64,000 bases of DNA from Circinella umbellata. Lineage: Eukaryota > Mucoromycota > Mucoromycetes > Mucorales > Lichtheimiaceae. Shown one piece after another: positions 48,950 to 61,431 of this stretch. The number at the start of each line of letters is the position of its first letter. Within the stretch, counting starts at the first letter, position 1. Below the pieces are notes generated by a model that was not told the origin of the DNA, did no database searches, and was given only the letters and a program-made list of their open reading frames with translations. The stretch is from assembly GCA_025093555.1 (NCBI GenBank), contig JAIWNF010000043.1:62001-126000 (forward strand), in the 5' to 3' direction. A program made the position numbers and the translations under genes.

Positions 48950-51429
48950 TTACAGTATATCAGCGTAGTAGCCATATAAAAAGCGAGACTTTCTATTATA
49001 ACTTTCAGGAGATTTTGCACCACTATAGACACGGATATGAGAGCCTGTATTCTTGCGAGCTAGATACCCAGTCTTGAAGATATCGGTACTGCCTTTATTT
49101 ACATGTGCCAAATTTTTTTCACCTCTAATGTAATAGGTATTAGGAAAGTAAAAACCGGGCTCAAATTGACCCTTTAGTAATGTTCCAGTTTGTCTATAAA
49201 TAGAGAAATCTGCAGCAATTTGTTCACGATTTTCCTCAGTTGTCTTTATTAAACATGATGCATTTTATCATAACCCCCAAAAAAATAGTACGTTAGTCTT
49301 GAATATAAAAATATACTGGCTTTTACTAATAGAAAAGAAAAGAAGAACAACAATAAAGCTGAATAATTTTAAAATCAGAAATATACGTACCATTACATCA
49401 GTATAAGTATAGCCATCAGAGCACATATTAATAATGCTATAATTTTGTTCTCCAATGATTTCTGGATGTACCTTGGCAAGTACCACAGATGAACCTCGAG
49501 CCACTCCGGAAGCAAGATTTTTCATAATTTTTACACCCTGTATAACAACATTTCCATTGAGAACGGCTGTTCTTAAATCAACCATAGTAACAGCCTAATG
49601 TAAAGATAGATATTATACTAATGTTAGAAAAAAAATATGGAAGTGCGTGTTCTTGGGTCGAGCTTTTGAATATATATAAATCATATCAAAGTACGGAAAA
49701 AAAAAAGATATATCAAAACTCACAACTAAATTTATATTGCCTCTTCCAATCATTACTTCAAGATGATCCAATGCGATTCGACTGGCCCGAACCTGTCCTT
49801 CCTTAGCCTTGATAGACAAAAAGCGTAAGCCAGGATGAGTACCATTGTTATTGTTGACATTTTTAGTGACTAAAGTTTGTTGTTTATCATTATTATTGCT
49901 GAATGAATTGGGTAACACGATTTGTAATTGACATTTGATGGTTTTCTTATGCCATAAAGATGTTGTCTCTTTTTGATTGCGCTCAATGTTGATACGAGCA
50001 ATTTTACTTTTACTGTTTGATGTAGTCATTGTGAAATTTACTTGTCTGTTAAATACATCATTGTCAAAATGGTAATCGTCGTCGTTGTTGTCTGGTTTCA
50101 AATATATGTTTATTTTTCCAGTATCGGCCTGATGAGCTTGACTTGCTGTCATAATCTCTGTGGTAATATCAATATCATCCGTCGCATAAATATTAAGCAT
50201 TTGGAACCGGTCTTCGAGTATTGAAAAATATCTGGTGTGATTCTCCATCAAATAAAAAAGAAAAGAAAATGAGTTGTCATTATGCACGTTAATACTATCT
50301 TTTTCTTCTAAATATTCAGTAGAGACTGGCGATGAAGGGAATGGAAGATCACCAACTGTTGCTGTTTGAGAAGATAGTATATCACTAATCAAACCATTTT
50401 TACTAGATGGAATTGTATCTGAAAGGAACGGAGCGTCAATATATCTACTGGGTTCTGGAGCGTTGGAGAATTCGGCTCTACGAGAAAGATGATTTTCAAA
50501 CGATGCTAGTTTCGTAGCTACCGGAGCTACATTCACATTACTATTGTCGATAGCTTCAGGAACCTCACTGTCCTGCTTAGTATATACATACAAAGGTTTA
50601 CTACTAATGGCGGGCTGGCTTATCTCATTGAAATCAGGAACTAGAATAAATCCTCTGTGGCGAAAACATTTCATACCCAAGAAATCTAATATTAATTAAG
50701 ATGTTATTGGTTAATATCCATGACACAGTCTTGTATTGCAACTATTGCATTACTTTCACGGCAAATAATTTAAGTAATACTAATAGTAACAATACCTTTT
50801 CCGTATAGATCGGCAAGTTCTTCCATAGAAACATCAAGAGTAGCTTGCTGAATACTTGGTGGGAACAATGCGCCATCATAATCCAATACAAAATCACACT
50901 CTTCAACATATGAAGGAATTGGGTATATCTAATGTATAATAGTGATAATGTATTTATTTTTAAAGTGAGTATTTACGGTAATTACTTTTAAAAAAGTTCA
51001 ACAGTTGCTGTGTTTGTACTGTAGATATTTTGAAGAACTGCTCCCTGTTTTTTTTTCTCTTACCCAGTTATACAAACGATGTAGAAAAACCAAACCCAAA
51101 AGAGACCAAGCAAACCAGGTAAAGATTACTTTAATAGCACCCTCTAAGTATTTTATAAGGTAGTAGAAAACAATGAGAAACAGTAAGAAAAAAACGCAGT
51201 TTTTTAATGACAAAGATATTAGTTGTATATTTTAGATATACTTACTAGCTTTTTCACATTTACTGCGGCAAGCAATTGAGTTTCCACCATCATCATTGGA
51301 AAGCTTAATAGCATCTTTCTTGGGCGTTGATAACAAACCCTGATATTCAGAGGAGTCCACGCATTTTTCTCCTTCGTTGGTAGTTTGCGGCAAGCTAATT
51401 GAGGTATACTCTTCGACTTTTTTTCCCAT
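48950..51429 (-). CDS. single-pass membrane protein with large Ser/Asn-rich domain, unknown function
   Basis: Minus-strand exons 51429-51246, 51143-51064, 50928-50796, 50685-49724, 49594-49391 and 49243-48950 join in phase to 618 aa. A short polar N-terminus is followed by one transmembrane segment (IKVIFTWFAWSLLGLVFLHR, about residues 64-85), then a region with FVLDYDGALFPPSIQQATL, and a long domain with low-complexity stretches. The C-terminal part is rich in alternating hydrophobic residues (LDHLEVMIGRGNINLV, VDLRTAVLNGNVVIQGVKI, VARGSSVVLAKVHPEI), suggesting a stacked beta structure. The end has QTGTLLKGQFEPGFYFPN. The topology suggests a signal-anchor protein exposed to the lumen or cell surface. 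I do not recognise the family. Confidence 0.7.
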
Positions 51430-52502
51430 CAAGTTTTGTTAAAGGAAAAAAAAAACAATCCGCAGTTAATTCAAGATTTTGGATAGCGTTTATATAACTT
51501 TTTTTTAAAAGTCCCTTTACGTAGCATGCAAATACGTAGCCTTTTTTGATATTGTGTTACATTTATATCATCCATGGGTTATAAAGTTTAAACAGTTCAA
51601 GTAACACGAAAAAATATTATTTTTTAAACAAAAAAAAAAACCTTTTAATTAGTCTAGCAAACATAATGCTGTGTTGTTGACAGCATAATAATGAAAAGCC
51701 TTTAAACTATATTAGGAAAGATACAATTGATGTTTTAAAACGGATTTACTTGAGATGTTGAGTACGTGGAGGCATTACACCCTTTCAGTTTATTAATCAT
51801 TGTATGAATAAACAAACGGTGTACCACCATTCACGAACAAAATTTTATATCGCGCTTTGACTCATAACCGTACCGATGTTCCTTCTAATGATCAATTTGA
51901 CTCAAGAGTAGGAAAACATAATGTAATATAATTAGGCATACAAAGTTTCCAAAAAAGTGGAATAGGTCCCACTAAAAATTGATGTCGTATGCAAATACTA
52001 GTAAGATTAAACCCATCCATTCTTACAACAAGAATTAATATCTAAAAAAAGATCTGTGAAGTGGATATTAATGAAGAAGCAACAGATTTCGATTTAGAGA
52101 TAAACATGGGAAACTGTTGCTTGATTCGCTGAAACCTCACATGGCAGACGTTATTTTTGATAAACCTTCTCATTGGTCACTTTATTTGAATGGTAAAATA
52201 AAATAGAAAGCTGCGCAACCAGTTTTCTTTTTTCTCTTTTCACAAACAATAAAAATGAGCGCGTTTTTTTCCGTGAAAGTCAGGTCAAGTTAAATATGGG
52301 CAATATAATTATTTTGAGTCATTAACTAGTCCTTGTGAATCCTTCACGGATCTTCACTTGCAAATATCAACGATATGCTACTTGGTGAATTAGCAACATT
52401 TACCGATCATGGTATGATCAAAACCCGGTGTAACTTGACCTTAATACTTCTTGACCTTAATACTTCTTGAAGAATTAAAGATATTATAAAAATCAATAAT
52501 AC

Positions 52503-52537
<35 letters not shown>

Positions 52538-53581
52538 TAGCAACCATTATGTATTATGTATTATATACTATAATACTTCAATCTCCTTTATACAAAATGA
52601 AAATGTATGAACTGATGATATTTTTATTATGATATGATTAAAATGGGTAGCTGATGAGCTTATAAAATAATTTTCTAAAGTGTTTAGGGTGACAGAAAGC
52701 GAGTCAACTGTGTATACATGTATTGATTTATTCCTCATCCAAAAAAAAAAAAAAGTTAAAAAAGAGGGTATAATGCTTGCTGAGACTTTTGTTACGGTGT
52801 ATTTTTGATATATGTTATTATTGGTTTTAGGTTCCAAAAAATCAGATCACATCACAAGAACATTATATAAAAAGCAGTCCTTTGGGTTATTTTTTTTTTC
52901 TTTTCTGTTCGTATGTACAATATATCTATATATCTTTTACTAAAAATAATATTATTGCGGTATGTGTGTAGGGCATTTGACCAATGCTTATAACCACGCA
53001 ACATTGGTTTCCCTGGCTACGATTTTACTTTTTTGGAAACTCAGTATGGTGCTTTGTTCGGGTAATTTATATATTTGAAATGGGGGTGCACATAATAATT
53101 AAGAATTCTGATAATGAAAATTTACTAAAAAAAACCAAGACCTTCAAATTTTTTTGACGTCATTGGATAATGCGTGTTTTTCTCAGCAGCTTTTTTTATG
53201 CACAATGTTATGCAGTGCTATTGATGATATTTACTATTATTAATTTATCTTATCAAAATACACAACATTTGAATATATTGTAGCATAACTATGTACCAGT
53301 GATTCTTTTAGGTCACTAAACACATAAGTTAAACGTATTTCATCTTTACCCATGTCATATCCACAATATTCCGATAACAAACCAAAGGTTAAAAAAACAG
53401 TCAAAAATTATACATGTGACTAACGAATGATTGATTTCATGCTCTAACCGGTTAAACCGGCTTGTCCCACTAATAGTTTTATTCTTCTTATAACTAGTAT
53501 TCAGTAAATCAATCTATTTGAAGGATATAAAATATGAATAAGTTAATAACCAAAAACATGCTAATTTCAATGTGATTTTTA
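51430..53581. other. 2.1-kb gene-poor region with possible decayed coding scraps
   Basis: No intact gene. Around 52035-52205 two overlapping plus-strand frames look protein-like for 25-35 codons each (for example LLLDSLKPHMADVIFDK then HWSLYLNGK) but are broken by stops and a frame change, so a decayed gene or element is possible. A (TAA)n microsatellite lies at 52501-52538. An isolated AACCGGTTAAACCGG near 53446 resembles the sub-terminal motif of the MITE at 22 kb. Confidence 0.4.
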
Positions 53582-54518
53582 TTATGTATTACCTTTCTTT
53601 TCAGTAGTTTCTTTATCCTTTGCATCTTCTTCATCACTGCTGGAATCATCTTCTGGCTATTTAATTTTAAAGAACACATGTTATTTTTAAATTCAATATA
53701 TACAAGCAATCGTAACCATGCTTCAATCAAGGTTGAATAACCTGTATGAGAAATATAAATGTTCTTACCAAATCATCCATGTTGGGCAAGTTACCACCAG
53801 CTTGTGACATTAAGCTTTGGAAGTCCATAGCACCCATTGGGTCTTGGCCTCCACCTTCTTCCTCATCTTCCTCATCTTCGTCTCTCCATCTAGCAAAATC
53901 GACCTTGAGGAAGTTGAGTTTACCACCCTTTTGCAACTTGGGCCAATATCCCTCTTCCTTCTTATAAATAACCATCGTCAAGTTACGAGGAGTCAAATGT
54001 TGTTTGGATTTCTAGAGTCATGTATAATTATTTTATTTTTTGTCGTTAGTTGTTTTCTTTTTCTTTTTATTACTTTTGTATGAATATATATCTATTGCTG
54101 CTTCCTCCCCCAAAGATATATTACAATATTATGCTATTTTTATATGTATATATGTATTACCTCAACATCAACAGGACCGTAGAATTCTATTTCGGCTTCA
54201 TATTCATTTTGTTCCTTTTCACCCTTACCCTTAAAGTGGAAGCGTTCGGATGTAACATCAATTTGAGGTTTCTAATAATAAAAATAAATTTTATAATGTA
54301 ATAAAAGAAGTTATGAGTTTTGGTTGTTAGTAGGCGCGTATCGTCATTAATATTCCTCGCGTTCTTTTAAGTGATGAAAAAATAAAAGAAAAAGAGAGCG
54401 AGAGGATAGATCCTAACTTTATACTTCAATTTATACTTACAGTGATGTCAACAAGTTGAACTGTTAAATAAATAAGGTCATTACGTTGAGCCCAAAGTAC
54501 GGTAGGATGAAGAGGCAT
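53582..54518 (-). CDS. SBA1: p23/Sba1 Hsp90 co-chaperone
   Basis: Minus-strand exons 54518-54441, 54271-54161, 54011-53769 and 53656-53582 join to 168 aa. The CS domain starts MPLHPTVLWAQRNDLIYLTV and shows the p23 signature positions RFHFKGKGEK, FYGPVDVEKSK, LVM-like LTMVIYKKEEGYWPKL and LNFLKVDFARWRDEDEE. A Gly/Asp/Glu tail follows with GGGQDPMGAMDFQSLMSQAGG and a final acidic stretch. WPKL and DFARWRDEDE are diagnostic for p23/Wos2. Role: binds the ATP-bound N-terminal dimer of Hsp90 and stabilises client complexes, in cytosol and nucleus. Alternative use of the exon-3 donor at 53768 would give a slightly different acidic tail. Confidence 0.95.
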
Positions 54519-56311
54519 TTTGTGATTTATTATTATTTTTTGTCAAGGAAACAACCAAAAAAAATGCTGGTCCTCTCTTACAAACACGACTTTTTGCACT
54601 TGTGGCATTTTTTTTTTATTCGGAGATTGTTTTTTTTTTTATATTTTTCTGGTAGCTTCTTCGAGCAATGTAAGGTTTTTTGTGCGTCTTATTTTCTTAT
54701 GAGAAGAATGTTAGCTTTGATTTTAAATGTGATATTTATGCTTCAGAAAGCATAAGCCACTCAATTTTAAAGCAACATGCATATATATCACATAATAAAA
54801 TTAAGCTTTAATATGTATAGATAAAAAAAGACCATGTCTGTGCTTCTTCAAACCTTGTGGTAAGCATAAGGTGGGATTATTATATTTACAATTTTTGTTT
54901 TCCAAGTATGGTAGACAGTTAAAAAAAGACTTGAATATACCTTTTAATGCAAAAAACCGATATAATAGCTCATTCCACTGTAGTGTTACATCATTACCTT
55001 AGTGATACAATAGGAAAAAAGTTGCCATGAGAAGCGTTACCACTGTGCGGGACATTATATATGAATCATTGGCTACAGAGGTATACAGGTTAAACTTGTT
55101 CGTCAGCGACATATTCATCTTTTATTTACATAATATTTTCTTTTGGAGCAAACACTCGTGGGGAGTTGCTAACTGTAATAAATAATCTGTACATTACTGC
55201 TAAAGAAGAGGAGAACTGTTTCTTATAACGGCTATCATTCTCTTTTCCTTTTGCTATTTATAGAAACACTAACTGCATGGTTACTAATTCGTATGTATTT
55301 TACAAGACAATTGTTTGTGTTGTGAATAATATCATCGTAAAATATTTGCTCCTCTTGTGTTTTGTAATATATATATATATATATGGTAGTTAACAAAAAT
55401 ATCAATCTTGTACTCTTATGTATGAAACACTCTTACCAGCAAATCCCTTGATTTACTAAACTCACTATGAATGTTCTCTTTATTCTTTTAAAAGAAGACT
55501 GAGGTTCAGGATGCAGTTGATAATTATAGTTTTATATTTATTGAATGGAAGACTTAGTGACCTGCGTCTTTGGACATATGGTCGCTTCCTTGCGGTACGG
55601 ACGCGGAGAAAAATAATTATGAGAAGAGAGTGAAGAGTGACTATAACTGAAAAACCTCAGTAAGGGGTTTGATAATTATATAAGACTATAATAGCTTTGC
55701 CAGCTATAGTTTTGGGAAAAAAATCGTCAATATTAAAATCAGCCATACGTACATTATATAATGCGTCCTTCTGATAAAAATAGCAGACAATACATACAGC
55801 CCGTACTCCATCATTTACTCATACCTAATATGGATGTTTACAGTTTACTTTTTAATCTCTAATAAAAGAGCAACTAGCATGATCATCACAATAGTCATAT
55901 GATAACCCAGGATATGGCTTTATAGGTACTCAATAGTATTTCCTCCCTGTCATGTTTATAGACGAATCGTAACATACAAAAAAAGCTCTATAAATAATGC
56001 ATATAAACACAACCGCTTATTTCTAATATTCTATTTTCAAAAAGTAACGGTCAAATTTCAGCAGTGATATTCTTAATATCGCTAGAAAATCTACTTGTCT
56101 GTCCAAAATTGAAAGAGTCGATACTTTTTGTAAATTCGTTTTTATTGACATGACTAATATAGTAACGTCTTTCTGCAGGGGTTCTCTTATTTTTATAAAC
56201 AAATCGCTGTAGCCAGATAATCTAATTTTATAAAACCAAGATTATGAATTGTAAATACTCCCATAGTATTATTTTTCTTTCTTTCTTTAATTTATTATCG
56301 CTTTCAATAAT
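54519..56311. other. 1.8-kb intergenic region between divergent genes
   Basis: AT-rich, no gene supported. A (TA)n run lies near 55368-55384. A somewhat GC-richer patch at 55555-55620 has no recognisable identity. Confidence 0.45.
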
Positions 56312-59253
56312 ATGCCCTCTGACCCGTTTCCATTTATTTCTCGTCGCTCTACTGTCTATGGAACTGATGGGATGGTTGCTTGTCAGTATGTACATTTATC
56401 CTTATTTAATTTTGTTCCAAATAAAATAGTTTCCACGAGAGGAGGACACCATAATGCTACGACTATTCGTTTTTACCTACCTAATTTTTGACAATTGCAA
56501 TGATAAAACATATGATGTAATCCATATGTATACAGACATCCTATTGCAGCTCAGATTGGTGCCGGAATACTTGAGAAAGGTGGAAATGCTGCGGTACGCT
56601 TTTTTTTTTAATTTTATTTTTTCATAAATTACCACGAAGCTTTAGTAAATGATAATGGTGATAGTTGTTTTACTAACAGGTTATTTTTCTTTTAACATTT
56701 TCTTTACTTTAGGATGCAGCTATTGCTGTTGGTAATAACAATAAATTACGCACGAAATAGATTATTAATTGTTAATGAACTAACCTATATGTTCACTGTT
56801 TATGTTTATTTTCCCCTTAACACCCTCCTTTTAGCTGCCGCTCTGAATGTAGTCAGTATGTAATTGAAGAAAAATAAAAAGAAAAATAGAATTTAAAAAG
56901 TTTTATATGATATATATTGGGTCGATTCAGTTTCATTTGTTAAAATTATATTATGTAGTGCCTGAGTCAACTGGCATAGGAGGAGATGCATCATGTTTGT
57001 TTTATAATTCCAAAACATGCAAGGTCACAGGATTAAATGGAACAGGAAGGTAATATTCCCAAAAGAAATCTTTAAATTAAAGAAGTAAATAGGGCTCAAA
57101 TATATGCAATTTTTTTTCGTTGTTGTTGCACAACATGCTGTAGAGCTCCCGCCATGCTGACCTTGGATTATCTTCGTCAAAAAGCCGGAATTACCGGCTT
57201 AACAATTCCAGTTGAAAGTATCTATGCTGCGATTGTACCTGGTGCTGCTGCTGCATGGGTTGATACAGTGGAGCTTTTTGGATCTGGCAAGATGGATTTA
57301 GCCACTCTCTTTCAACCAGCAATAGAATTGGCTGAGAATGGGTATGATTGTGAATTTGAGTATATGTTTTTTAGTAATAATAATACTTATTATTATTAAT
57401 AAAGAAGCATCCTCTGTTTTAAACTATTAAAAAGCACTAACTTACGTAATTGTCAATTTCTAGTTTTCCAGTGTCTTTTGTTGTCGCGAAAGGGGTATAG
57501 TATATATAAGCACAGTCAAGAGAAAAATAATAATAATATTGAGCCATATGTACGAAATTATTTCTCTCGTATAGTGGAAAAAGTCCGAGTCACAACTAAA
57601 GAAAATGGGTAACGGTAAATCCACAATGCTTATCGATGGTGTACGATCTCCTGAAGAAGGTGAAATGATGAATCTATCCGACCTTGCAAAGTAAGTTCAG
57701 CATATAGATCTAGTGTAAAAAACCAGAAGAGTTCAAATTTATAACCTCTTACTATTTTATCTATTGATTATATATGTCAAAAAGAACTTTTAGAATCGTT
57801 GCAGAGCACGGAAAAAATGGTTTTTACAAGGGCCCAATTGCTGATGCTATTGTTAATAGTATTCAATCACATGGAGGTTTGTTGACACATGAGGACCTTG
57901 CTTCACACAAATCGGAAATTGTTGAGCCTATATCCATTGATTACCATGACTATACACTATGGGAAATGCCACCGAATAGTCAAGGTGTCACAGCGCTCAT
58001 AGCACTCGGGATCATTCGTGCATTAGAAGAAGAACATGGATTGGATTTCTCCAAAATTAAACACAACTCTGCTGAATATCTACACTTAATCATAGAAGCT
58101 ATGCGTATAGCATTTGCTGATACACGACATTACGTGACAGATCCACAAGTTCATTCTCTAGCAGTACCGATCGAGATGCTATTAAGCAAATCATATTTAT
58201 CTCAACGTGCTAAGTTAGTGAATTTAAAGAAACGAAACAATAAGCTCAAAAAAGGTTATCCAGAACAAGATAGCAATACTGTATACTTCTGTGTTGTTGA
58301 TCGCGAAGGAAATGCATGTAGTTTTATTGTGAGTATTGAGAATTCAGTGTATTGTTAAGACCAATTAAAAATTTTTTGTTATATGTCTACTTTGCTAAAC
58401 TATGTATACCGCTTATCATTTTTTTTAAAGAATTCCAACTATACTAGCTTTGGTGTAAGTTTTTTTTATATTAATGGAAAAAAAAATGTACAGTACGTGA
58501 AACTTTTTATCTGATATTTGTTTTACTAACTTTTTTATTTATGTATTGCGATAGACCTGTATTGTACCCGATGGTTGGGGTTTTACTATTCATAACCGAG
58601 GCTCTGGTTTTGTTCTCATCGATGATCATCCCAATTGTGTGGGGCCTAAAAAACGTCCTAACTCTACCCTGATTCCTCCTATACTCACTCGAAAGACATC
58701 ATCTGGTAAACATGAACTCGATATATGTTTTGGTAGTAAGTATTCAACTATACATATACAATATGCTTAAACAAAACAAAAAGTATACATTGTTTTTTTT
58801 TTTACAGTAAACTTAATTTTCAATGTGTTGTCTTTATATACATAATGAAAACATATAGTTATGGGGTCGTTTCAGCAGCCGCAAGGGCATGTTCAAATGC
58901 TTACGAGCTTATTAAACTACTCTGTAAATCCTCAACATGCTGTTGATATTCCTAGAATTTGCATCTGTCCTCCTAAATCCGAGCAACCTGATTCACATCC
59001 TATGTTAAGAACATTCACAGATATGAACACTTCTATCGTGTATGTCGAAAAAGGTATCGATCCAAAAACTGTCAAGAAACTAACAGCAATGGGTCACACT
59101 TGTTACATTACTGAAGATCGTTCAATCTTTGGTCGTGCTCAGGTTATTCGTGTATATAAGGATGATCGCACTGGTAAACGTATTCTAGCTGCTGGTAGTG
59201 ATCCTCGTGCGGATGGTCAAGCTGCTCCTGTTGTTATAACTAGTAAACTCTAG
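56312..59253 (+). CDS. gamma-glutamyltransferase (glutathione hydrolase) family, Ntn-hydrolase
   Basis: Twelve exons (56312-56385, 56536-56593, 56713-56731, 56835-56855, 56959-57049, 57144-57341, 57464-57494, 57575-57690, 57785-58328, 58431-58454, 58555-58735, 58859-59253) join in phase to 583 aa. Conserved blocks: GTDGMVACQHPIAAQIGAGI, GGNAADAAIAV, PESTGIGGDASCLFY, GLNGTGRAPAML, IVAEHGKNGFYKGPIADAIV, GGLLTHEDL, and the autocleavage site DSNTVYFCVVDREGNACSF with Thr368 as the expected nucleophile (codon 58278). These are followed by GFTIHNRGSGFVL and GSFQQPQGHVQML. It lacks a signal peptide and resembles the cytosolic, YwrD-like bacterial/fungal branch. Role: cleaves the gamma-glutamyl bond of glutathione and conjugates. 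The two tiny exons (19 and 21 nt) are supported by the motif continuity; the 57784 acceptor restores KTFRIVAEHG. Confidence 0.9.
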
Positions 59254-59567
59254 GATATACAAAAATGTTTATGAAAATAGTGTAATAAATAAAATGAATA
59301 AGATAATAATATAGTTTAATTTTAACCAATCATAAATAAATACTAAATATCAAAAGTTTTAGTTCATCTAAATGAATAAAAAAACAATCATGTTCCAAAT
59401 ATTTGGTGAAACTAAAGGGAGAATAATTGTAACTGAAAAAAAAACGTCATTGCCTTATATGGATATAAGAGGAGTATTTTTTATCGGTGTTGGAAAATTA
59501 GCTTGGCCGTCAAGTAGCCGTAGAATCCGTGGCCGAGTAGAACTTCCTTTTCAGAAATCCATCGACA
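59254..59567. promoter_or_regulatory. upstream region of the ribosomal protein eS1 gene
   Basis: A short 314-bp spacer between the GGT stop and the eS1 start in the same orientation. It should contain the terminator of one gene and the promoter of the other; the second half is less AT-rich. No specific factor site could be assigned. Confidence 0.4.
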
Positions 59568-61007
59568 ATGGGTATGTACATAAGAAAAGAAGTGGATGAA
59601 GAAGCTATCCATCATATATCAACATGCATCCATTCATTATATTCATCAATCCATTACTAAATACATTCATTTCATTCTTTCTATATAGCTGTTGGCAAGA
59701 ATAAGTAAGAATCGAGCATACCCCCATACTTTAAAATCTTGCATACGAGGATTAAAAAAAAATAATTGAACGTAAAATGCTAATCATAAATAAATTATTT
59801 AAACTCTTATAGACGCCTTAGCAAAGGAAAGAAGGGTCTTAAGAAGAAGGTGTAAGTAAACTGTTTTTTTGTCATTCATGTTAACAGCAGCATTGTCAAC
59901 TTTTTCTCTCTCTCTTTTTCGTTTTGCAAAAAAAAAATGTCGATCGGTTTTTATCTTGTGGACATTATCAACTTAATATTTTCTTTTTTCAACAACAAAG
60001 ACGATGCGAAGAGAAGGCATGAAGGAAATATTCAACCGACAAATTGACCACAACAGCAAAATGAAAGAGATTTTGAAAAAAAAAGAGAAAACCAGCATGA
60101 CGATCCAATTTTTGATTTAGATCAGTACGCTCACACATTCATACGTTTATTTCTTCATCGTTAATAGAGTCGATCCCTTCACCCGTAAGGACTGGTACGA
60201 TATCAAGGCACCCTCCATGTTTGAGGTTCGCCAAGTTGGTAAGACTTTGGTCAACCGTACTCAAGGTTTACGTAAGTATTTAAGATTAAAAAAGAGGCTT
60301 TTTGTTTTTTTGATAATTATTTCTTTTTTCATGGATTTACTAAAAGTGCAATTTATGATTAATCTTTAGGTAACGCCAACGACTCTTTGAGCGGTCGTGT
60401 TATCGAAACTTCCCTTGGTGATCTTAACAAGGACGAATCTCGTTCTTTCCGTAAGATCCAACTTAAGGTTGATGAAATCCAAGGCAAGAACTGCCTTACC
60501 AACTTCTACGGTATGGACATGACCTCCGACAAGCTCCGTTCCATGGTCAAGAAGTGGCAAACTTTGATTGAAGCTTTCGTTGATATCAAGACCACTGATG
60601 GTTACCTCGTCCGTCTTTTCACCATCTCCTTCACTGCTCGTCGTCGCAATCAACTTAAGAAGACTACTTATGCTCAATCTGCTCAAGTCCGTCAAATCCG
60701 CAAGAAGATGTTCGACATCATGACTGAAGAAGCTGCTGCCTGTGACTTGAAGGAATTGGTCAACAAGGTCACCTCCACCGCTTCAGCCTCTGCTCAAGAT
60801 GCTATTGCTGTCCGCATCGAAAAGGCTTGCCAAGGCATCTATCCCCTCCAAAACACCTATATCCGCAAGGTCAAGATCTTGAAGGCACCCAAGTTCGATG
60901 TCTCTGCCTTGTTGGCTCTTCACGGTGGTTCTTCTGCTGGTGAAGAAGTTGGTTCCAAGGTCCCCAAGGGTGAATTCAAGGAACCCCCTGTTTTGGACTC
61001 TGTCTAA
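59568..61007 (+). CDS. RPS3A: 40S ribosomal protein eS1 (RPS3A/RPS1)
   Basis: Exons 59568-59571, 59689-59704, 59813-59851, 60168-60271 and 60370-61007 join to 266 aa, the normal eS1 length. The first coding exon holds only ATGG; the protein then reads [79 protein letters not shown] and ends PPVLDSV. The last exon is visibly richer in C-ending codons (CGT, AAG, TCC, CTT) than neighbouring genes, the codon bias of a highly expressed gene. Role: structural protein of the small subunit near the mRNA exit and eIF3 site. The third intron (59852-60167, 316 nt) is the longest; no snoRNA could be identified in it. Confidence 0.96.
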
Positions 61008-61431
61008 ACTTTTGTTTTTTTCCGTCCCCTTCATTCTTTTTTTTTATATTTTCTATCTTGCAAAATTACCTTTCAATAATAAAAAATGAGGGTTGCTGTA
61101 ATAATAAACAGAAAAAATATATATGATGAAGGATGATAACTGTTATATAAGTTAGCTCCTATTTATTTTTTGGGGGGTGGGAGGAGATTAGAGTATTATG
61201 CACAATACTTTTGCGTTAAAGTGATTATAGTGTTTACACCGCATGGGAAAAGGATTAGCGGAAGATGAAACGACTTTTGCCAACTCCTGCTTGTATATAT
61301 ATATCTATTCACTTACGCTTTTTGAATAAACCTATCGGCAGCCTTTTTTTTTATTTTAATCTTTTCTTCTTTTTTTTCTTTTTAATTGCTTGTCGCGTTT
61401 TCGCTTATCGATTCTTTGTTCATTTGACAAT
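61008..61431. other. intergenic between tandem genes
   Basis: The 3' region of the eS1 gene and the T-rich upstream region of the amidohydrolase gene. Nothing else recognised. Confidence 0.5.

Noticed and set aside
59852..60167. Intronic snoRNA in the eS1 gene
   Set aside because: No paired C (TGATGA) and D (CTGA) boxes at suitable spacing, and no H/ACA layout seen.
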